Source of the DNA: Deltaproteobacteria bacterium
GTDB lineage: Bacteria; Desulfobacterota_B; Binatia; UBA9968
DNA: 9,947 nt
Direction: 5' to 3'
Assembly (NCBI GenBank): GCA_027297485.1
Contig: JAPUHZ010000150.1
Span: 1-9,947 of the forward strand
Shown here: positions 6,719 to 9,947 of the stretch, piece after piece
Numbering within the stretch: position 1 is the stretch's first letter
Layout of the letters: each line of letters opens with the position of its first letter
Translations under genes and position numbers: made by a program
Notes under the pieces: model-generated
The model's database searches: none
Seen by the model: the letters and a program-made list of their open reading frames with translations, nothing else
What the model was told of the DNA's origin: nothing

Positions 6719-7888
6719 CTAAACGAAGCTCACAAAGATAGAGTTGGCAACCAGAGAGCCGCGGTGGGTAAGTCGGAGTCGCTCCCCTTTTTCTTCCATC
6801 AGCCCTTCCTCAATCCAGTCGCTGACCTGGGGATAGAACTCAAGAGGGTTCTTTTCAAAACGGCGGGAAAATTCATTGACTGAGATTCCCTGTGTCATCC
6901 TCAGGCCAAGAAACATGAATTCCCCCGCGGCCTTTTGAAGATCGACATCTTCGCTACCTGCCACAGCCTGCCCTTCCCGCTCGACCATTTCCATGTAGCG
7001 GCTTGGATTCCTCTCGTTGTGCCATCGGTATCCCCAAGCGCCGTTATCCCGACATCGCTTATATGAGTGCGCTCCTGCCCCGATTCCCAGGTAATCCCCT
7101 CCCTGCCAGTAATTGACGTTGTGACGTGAATGGAAACCGGCTCTGGCATAGTTGGAGATCTCGTAGCGCTCCAGCCCTTCCCTCGAAAGAGTCTCTTCAA
7201 CCATCTCCGCCATCGAGATTTCTTCCTCCTCGGGCAGACTTCGAATTCTTCCCGCTCGGTATTCCCGGTGGAAGGGGGTGCCCTCCTCTATCGTCAGGTT
7301 ATAGGCGGAGAGGTGGGGAGGCTGAAAGCTTAACGCCTCGTCCAAGTCTGCCTTGAGATCCGCCAGGGATTGACCTGGGCTCGCATAGATCAGGTCCAGA
7401 TTGAAGTTCTCAAAGCCGGACTGGTGGATAATCCTTAAAGCCTCTCGGGTCTCATCGGCCGAGTGGACACGACCGAGGAACTTGAGCAGGTGGGGTTGAA
7501 AGGACTGCGCCCCGATACTGATCCGATTGACGCCAGAGGCATGGTAGCCGGCAAAATTCGCGCTATCCACAGTCCCCGGATTGGCCTCCAGGGTAACCTC
7601 AATGTCTCTTTCAAAAGGAAATAAGAACTCCGCCTTTTCCAGGATTTTGCCGATGCTCATAGGACTAAAGGTCGAGGGGGTCCCACCGCCAAAGAAGACG
7701 CTTTTTAAGCTCCTACCGTGCCATCCGTCTGCTGAGGCATAAATATCCAACTCTTTTAGCAGGGTACCCGTGTATTCCCTCTCCGGAATCTTAGGGACGA
7801 CATGCGAGTTGAAATCGCAATAAGGACACTTGCTAACGCAGTAGGGGATGTGGATGTAAAGGGAAAACGGCTCTTTTTCCAGAGGCAT
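6719..7888 (-). CDS. hemW: HemW, radical SAM heme chaperone (formerly HemN-like coproporphyrinogen III oxidase), 389 aa
   Basis: The N-terminus holds the radical-SAM cluster motif CVSKCPYC (Cys17, Cys21, Cys24), followed by DFNSH. The SAM-binding GGGTPS (67-72), VTLEANPGT and GAQSF segments are in their usual order, and the HemW signature HNVNYW is followed by GDYLGIGAGAHS. The C-terminal winged-helix-like region ends in SLVANSIFVSFV. Length is typical for the family (about 380-400 aa). HemW proteins bind heme and a [4Fe-4S] cluster and deliver heme to acceptor proteins; the older name came from similarity to HemN, but DFNSH lacks the extra Cys of HemN. The start ATG has a modest upstream AGGGAAA. 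Its 3' end is partly duplicated as a decayed copy at 2036-2106. Its upstream neighbour, across about 650 bp, is the divergent moaB cluster. Confidence 0.95.
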   Translation of the reverse strand: MPLEKEPFSLYIHIPYCVSKCPYCDFNSHVVPKIPEREYTGTLLKELDIYASADGWHGRSLKSVFFGGGTPSTFSPMSIGKILEKAEFLFPFERDIEVTLEANPGTVDSANFAGYHASGVNRISIGAQSFQPHLLKFLGRVHSADETREALRIIHQSGFENFNLDLIYASPGQSLADLKADLDEALSFQPPHLSAYNLTIEEGTPFHREYRAGRIRSLPEEEEISMAEMVEETLSREGLERYEISNYARAGFHSRHNVNYWQGGDYLGIGAGAHSYKRCRDNGAWGYRWHNERNPSRYMEMVEREGQAVAGSEDVDLQKAAGEFMFLGLRMTQGISVNEFSRRFEKNPLEFYPQVSDWIEEGLMEEKGERLRLTHRGSLVANSIFVSFV

Positions 7889-7976
7889 GGTTTCCCTATC
7901 TTATTCCCGCGCCGAGTTGGCCGCAACCGCTGCCGGGGTCAGCTCGAAAAGTGATGTTCAACAGAAGCGCAGGGGG

Positions 7977-7992
7977 CCCGCTCCTCAGCGGG
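7977..7992. repeat. Short hairpin upstream of hemW
   Basis: CCCGCT (7977-7982) pairs perfectly with AGCGGG (7987-7992) across the loop CCTC. It lies in the leader or promoter region of hemW. No T-run follows on either strand. Its role is unknown. Confidence 0.45.
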
Positions 7993-8040
7993 AGCCGATG
8001 GACCTCTACCTCTCTGCCTCTAAGCACTTAACCTGTTAGG

Positions 8041-8489
8041 TCTATTTTCCTCAAGGTGGTTCAGTGTCGGACGGCTCCCTTTCTTCGGAGCAGACCCCCT
8101 ACGCAGCGCTACGATCCATCCGGTTCCGAGGGAGGAACCCTAGCCCGCAATTCTCACCAGCCCGCGGCTACGGGAGCGCATCTACCCGAATATACGGCGT
8201 TGCGCTCGGAAAAAGGGCTCGACGTACTCTAGAGTACGCCTGTGCGCTTTGTCTCTCGCGCGCCTTGTATCTCCGGGCATCTGCACGCCCTCGCTTCGCG
8301 CTCCGGCAAGAAATGCGGGCTTGAGGCCTGGGCACAAGGACGTGGAGGATGGAGGTAGGCCCAGGCCGTGGGAGAGCGCACCCGAAAGGGACGGGAGGGT
8401 GGTCCTCGAGGCACTGACTTATTGGCTCAGGCCGGAGGGTTTTCTCCCGAGGAACCAAAGAGTCCCCTTGCCACCTTGAGGTGAATTGA
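8041..8489. repeat. Inverted-repeat-bounded intergenic element of about 449 bp, non-coding
   Basis: The ends are inverted repeats. TCTATTTTCCTCAAGGTGG (8041-8059) matches the reverse complement of 8471-8489 at 16 of 19 positions, with a perfect 11-bp core (8049-8059 and 8471-8481). Inside are a large palindromic core (8142-8321) and several hairpins: GCTCC/GGAGC (8074-8078, 8087-8091), GGTTCC/GGAACC (8122-8127, 8134-8139), GGCCTGGGC/GCCCAGGCC (8325-8333, 8359-8367), and CCC-GAAA-GGG (8381-8390). I found no transposase gene and no clear target-site duplication. Short open frames inside are low-complexity by-products of the palindromes. It looks like a dispersed non-autonomous element or a structured RNA locus. 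The sequence style seems familiar from environmental genomes, but I cannot verify copy number. Confidence 0.6.
8142..8321. repeat. Imperfect ~180-bp palindrome centred at 8230/8231
   Basis: The left arm (8142-8230) and the reverse complement of the right arm (8231-8321) both begin AGCCCGCA and end CGTACTCT. By hand, roughly 60% of aligned positions agree with a few short gaps. The centre is a perfect 16-bp palindrome (8223-8238), flanked by AAAGGGC (8212-8218) and GCGCTTT (8244-8250), which pair with one mismatch. The agreeing blocks also include GGG-GCA-CCCG and ATAC segments, so the resemblance runs along the whole arm. Confidence 0.7.
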
Positions 8490-8514
8490 ATTCAAGTAAT
8501 CCCACTGTTATATA
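8486..8514 (+). promoter_or_regulatory. Candidate sigma-70 promoter of the moaB-moaD-moaE operon
   Basis: TTGAAT (8486-8491) and TATATA (8509-8514) each match the -35 and -10 consensus at 4 of 6 positions with a 17-nt spacer. The A/T-rich block stands out after GC-rich sequence. The -35 box overlaps the right end of the inverted-repeat element and a perfect 10-bp palindrome, TTGAATTCAA (8486-8495). Confidence 0.4.
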
Positions 8515-8544
8515 TAGATTCTCCAAAGCCGGCCGGGAAGGTAT

Positions 8545-9060
8545 GTGATTCAGGTGTCTGTCACGGAGCACAAAGAAAAAGCAAAAAAAACCCTCGGATG
8601 TTTTGTGATTACTGTTAGCGACACTCGCGATGAGACAACCGATCATAGCGGCCAGTTGATCAAGACCCTGTTGGCCGGTAAGGCCCACCGACTGGTCGGC
8701 TACGAGATAGTCAAGGATGAGCCGGTTCAAATAGAGACTCTGCTCCAGGATTCCCTCGGTAAAGACGATGTCGATGCGATCATTGTCAATGGAGGAACCG
8801 GCATCTCTCCACGAGATGGGACCTACGAGGTCGTGAACCGCCTTTTGGAAAAACGCTTAGACGGGTTTGGAGAGATATTTCGTTTTTTAAGTTATCAGGA
8901 TATTGGCTCGGCGGCGATCATGAGTCGAGCAGTCGCCGGGTCGGCTAGGGGGAAGGTGCTTATCTCCCTCCCGGGCTCCAAGGGGGCTGTCGACCTGGCA
9001 ATGCGGCGGTTGATTTTACCCGAGTTGGGTCATATGGTCTCTCAGCTCCAGGGAAGATGA
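8545..9060 (+). CDS. moaB: MoaB/MogA-type molybdopterin adenylyltransferase, 171 aa
   Basis: This is the molybdenum-cofactor protein that activates molybdopterin by adenylation before metal insertion (MogA activity; MoaB paralogues share the fold). Visible family motifs are CFVITVSDTRDETTDHSG near the N-terminus, the pterin-binding loop GGTGISPRD (83-91), the FGEIFR and SYQDIGSAAIMSRA segments, and LPGSKGA (142-148). Length is typical. Two GTG starts are possible. The one at 8545 has GGGAAGG only 3 nt away; the one at 8554 gives an N-terminus (VSVTEHKEKAKK) more like other MoaB proteins but with a 12-nt spacing. There is no in-frame ATG start. The stop overlaps the moaD start in an ATGA arrangement, so translation is probably coupled. 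Confidence 0.92.
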   Translation: MIQVSVTEHKEKAKKTLGCFVITVSDTRDETTDHSGQLIKTLLAGKAHRLVGYEIVKDEPVQIETLLQDSLGKDDVDAIIVNGGTGISPRDGTYEVVNRLLEKRLDGFGEIFRFLSYQDIGSAAIMSRAVAGSARGKVLISLPGSKGAVDLAMRRLILPELGHMVSQLQGR

Positions 9061-9302
9061 AGGTCAAAGTCAAATTCTTTGCATTTTTGCGAGAACGTGT
9101 CGGCACAGGAGAGATCACGAAGGAGATAAGGGAGGGGAGCACAGTGGGAGATCTCTGGGAAGCCCTCAAGCGGGATTATCCCAAACTGGCCCCGGTGCAG
9201 ACGCGCCTCCTCTATGCAGTCAACCGGGATTATGTTGGTTCGGATTACCTCCTCAAGGAACGAGACGAGGTGGTCTTTGTCCCTCCTGTGAGTGGGGGTT
9301 AG
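9057..9302 (+). CDS. moaD: MoaD, small subunit of molybdopterin synthase, 81 aa
   Basis: This is a ubiquitin-fold sulfur carrier. It begins KVKVKFFAFLRERVG and ends VPPVSGG; the terminal Gly-Gly is the residue pair that is adenylated and thiocarboxylated to donate sulfur to precursor Z (cPMP). Length and the RDEVVFVPPVSGG ending are typical. The ATG overlaps the moaB stop by 4 nt, and moaE starts 3 nt after the stop. The adenylating enzyme (MoeB/ThiF type) and the cPMP-forming genes moaA and moaC are not in the window. Confidence 0.95.
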   Translation: MKVKVKFFAFLRERVGTGEITKEIREGSTVGDLWEALKRDYPKLAPVQTRLLYAVNRDYVGSDYLLKERDEVVFVPPVSGG

Positions 9303-9305
9303 GTC

Positions 9306-9737
9306 ATGTTTCGCATCACCCGAAAAGCGCTTGGCCTTCAGGAACTGGTCGACTTTGTTACCGACCCTGAGGCCGGGGCCATTGTTACCTTTGTCGGCAC
9401 TACGAGAAACAATAACGATGGACGCAGGGTCATCGCGCTCGATTACGAAGCCTACCCGGAGATGGCCGAAAAAGAGCTGGCTCGGCTGGGAGAGGAGGCT
9501 AAAAAAAGATGGAACATCCAGCGCATGGCTATCGTCCACAGGATTGGCCCTGTCCAGATCACGGAAACCAGCGTTATCATTGCCGTCTCCGCAGCACATC
9601 GCCGTGATGCCTTTGAGGCCTGCCGCTTCGCCATTGAGGAGATCAAGAAGAGTGTCCCGATCTGGAAGAAAGAGCTATTCGAGGGAGGAGAGGTCTGGAT
9701 CGGGAGCCAGAGCGGTCAACCCCTTACTCGTTCTTAA
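9306..9737 (+). CDS. moaE: MoaE, catalytic large subunit of molybdopterin synthase, 143 aa
   Basis: MoaE binds cPMP and receives two sulfurs from MoaD thiocarboxylate to form molybdopterin. Diagnostic segments are GAIVTFVGTTRNNNDGR (24-40, with Arg34), LDYEAYPEMA, HRIGPVQITETSVIIAVSAAHR (78-99, ending in His98-Arg99), and IKKSVPIWKKE (113-123, with Lys114 and Lys121). These line up with the active-site Arg, His-Arg and two Lys of E. coli MoaE at a constant offset of 5. The start is 3 nt after the moaD stop, and its ribosome-binding site would lie inside the end of moaD (the GGGGG run). Confidence 0.95.
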   Translation: MFRITRKALGLQELVDFVTDPEAGAIVTFVGTTRNNNDGRRVIALDYEAYPEMAEKELARLGEEAKKRWNIQRMAIVHRIGPVQITETSVIIAVSAAHRRDAFEACRFAIEEIKKSVPIWKKELFEGGEVWIGSQSGQPLTRS

Positions 9738-9758
9738 ACGACAGAACTCGGTAAATTT

Positions 9759-9820
9759 TTGATTTTGGATTGGCGATTTTCGATTCAATCTAAAATCCAA
9801 AATCTAAAATCGAAAATCAA
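9759..9820. repeat. AT-rich imperfect hairpin of AAAATC-type repeat units
   Basis: The left arm (9759-9785) and the right arm (9794-9820) pair at 22 of 27 positions around an 8-nt loop. The right arm consists of repeated AAAATCx units with varying junction bases. It starts 22 nt after the moaE stop and ends 3 nt before the transporter ATG, so it replaces the usual ribosome-binding region. This pattern resembles small dispersed intergenic repeats seen in many genomes. Confidence 0.7.
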
Positions 9821-9822
9821 GT

Positions 9823-9947
9823 ATGGAATCATCCCTTTATGCTGCCTTTGTTTTGGGATTGATCCTCGGCATTAAGCATGCCCTGGATGCGGATCATGTG
9901 ATCGCAGTCTCGGCGATTGTCAGCGAGCATCAGAGCCTTAAATGGGC
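9823..9947 (+). CDS. NicO-family nickel/cobalt transporter, 5' part
   Basis: Forty-one complete codons are visible before the window ends. The predicted N-terminal membrane segment (LYAAFVLGLILGIK) runs into HALDADHVIAVSAIVSEH. HALDADH fits the HX4DH metal-binding signature (His19, Asp24, His25) of the Ni/Co permease superfamily, which moves Ni2+ or Co2+ across the inner membrane. An in-frame stop (9805-9807) lies upstream, so ATG 9823 is the first ATG. It has no ribosome-binding site: the upstream bases belong to the AT-rich repeat hairpin. Nickel, cobalt or another cation cannot be told apart from this fragment. Confidence 0.8.
   Translation, partial: MESSLYAAFVLGLILGIKHALDADHVIAVSAIVSEHQSLKW

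Noticed and set aside
8064..8324. 86-codon plus-strand open frame and overlapping minus-strand frames in 8168-8458
   Set aside because: They lie inside the palindromic element, have Arg/Ala/Ser-rich low-information translations in several phases, and lack convincing ribosome-binding sites.
8041..8489. RNase P RNA or another standard structured RNA
   Set aside because: I looked for the conserved RNase P motifs (such as GAGGAAAGTCC and ACAGAGAGC) on both strands and did not find them; the arrangement is that of a palindromic element.
9042..9599. 185-codon minus-strand open frame
   Set aside because: It is antisense to moaD and moaE, both clearly recognisable by family motifs.
1..9947. CRISPR array, tRNA or rRNA genes, defence island
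   Set aside because: No regularly spaced direct repeats, cloverleaf-like or rRNA-conserved segments, or defence-type genes are visible.

Overview
The window looks like chromosomal DNA from a Gram-negative bacterium with a mixed AT/GC composition. It carries a lipoprotein-type glycine-zipper protein, a sigma-54-dependent activator, a radical-SAM HemW, a molybdopterin cluster and a NicO-type metal transporter. The conserved 149-aa protein and the style of the intergenic repeats remind me of Desulfobacterota, Methylomirabilota (NC10) or Nitrospirota genomes. That is recollection and not a sequence-proven assignment.

Layout. (1) 2-631: 3' part of an amidohydrolase gene cut by the window edge. 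(2) 632-1028: a gap with no recognisable gene. (3) 1029-1863: a small plus-strand pair, a conserved hypothetical protein followed by a glycine-zipper lipoprotein. (4) 1864-2129: a convergent intergenic region with GC-rich palindromes and, unexpectedly, a decayed copy of the 3' end of hemW. (5) 2130-3506 (minus): a sigma-54 activator with a degenerate receiver domain. (6) 3507-3874: an AT-rich divergent intergenic region with a good sigma-70-type promoter for the regulator. (7) 3875-6571: an 898-aa exported multidomain protein, closed by a strong bidirectional terminator at 6594-6633. (8) 6719-7888 (minus): intact hemW. (9) 7889-8544: a gene-free region containing an element of about 450 bp bounded by inverted repeats, with a large imperfect palindrome at its core. 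(10) 8545-9737: moaB-moaD-moaE, tightly packed. (11) 9759-9820: an AT-rich dispersed-type hairpin, then the first 41 codons of a NicO-family Ni/Co transporter running off the window.

How the genes relate. moaB, moaD and moaE form one translationally coupled unit for molybdenum cofactor synthesis: MoaD and MoaE make molybdopterin synthase, and the MoaB/MogA-type protein adenylates the product before metal insertion. The nearby metal transporter may be unrelated or may serve metalloenzymes more broadly. The sigma-54 activator is divergent from the 898-aa exported protein and could control it, but only a weak -24/-12 candidate lies in the shared gap. The most notable unannotated structures are the hemW remnant, the inverted-repeat element upstream of moaB, and the activator's receiver domain, which has Glu where the phosphorylated Asp is expected.
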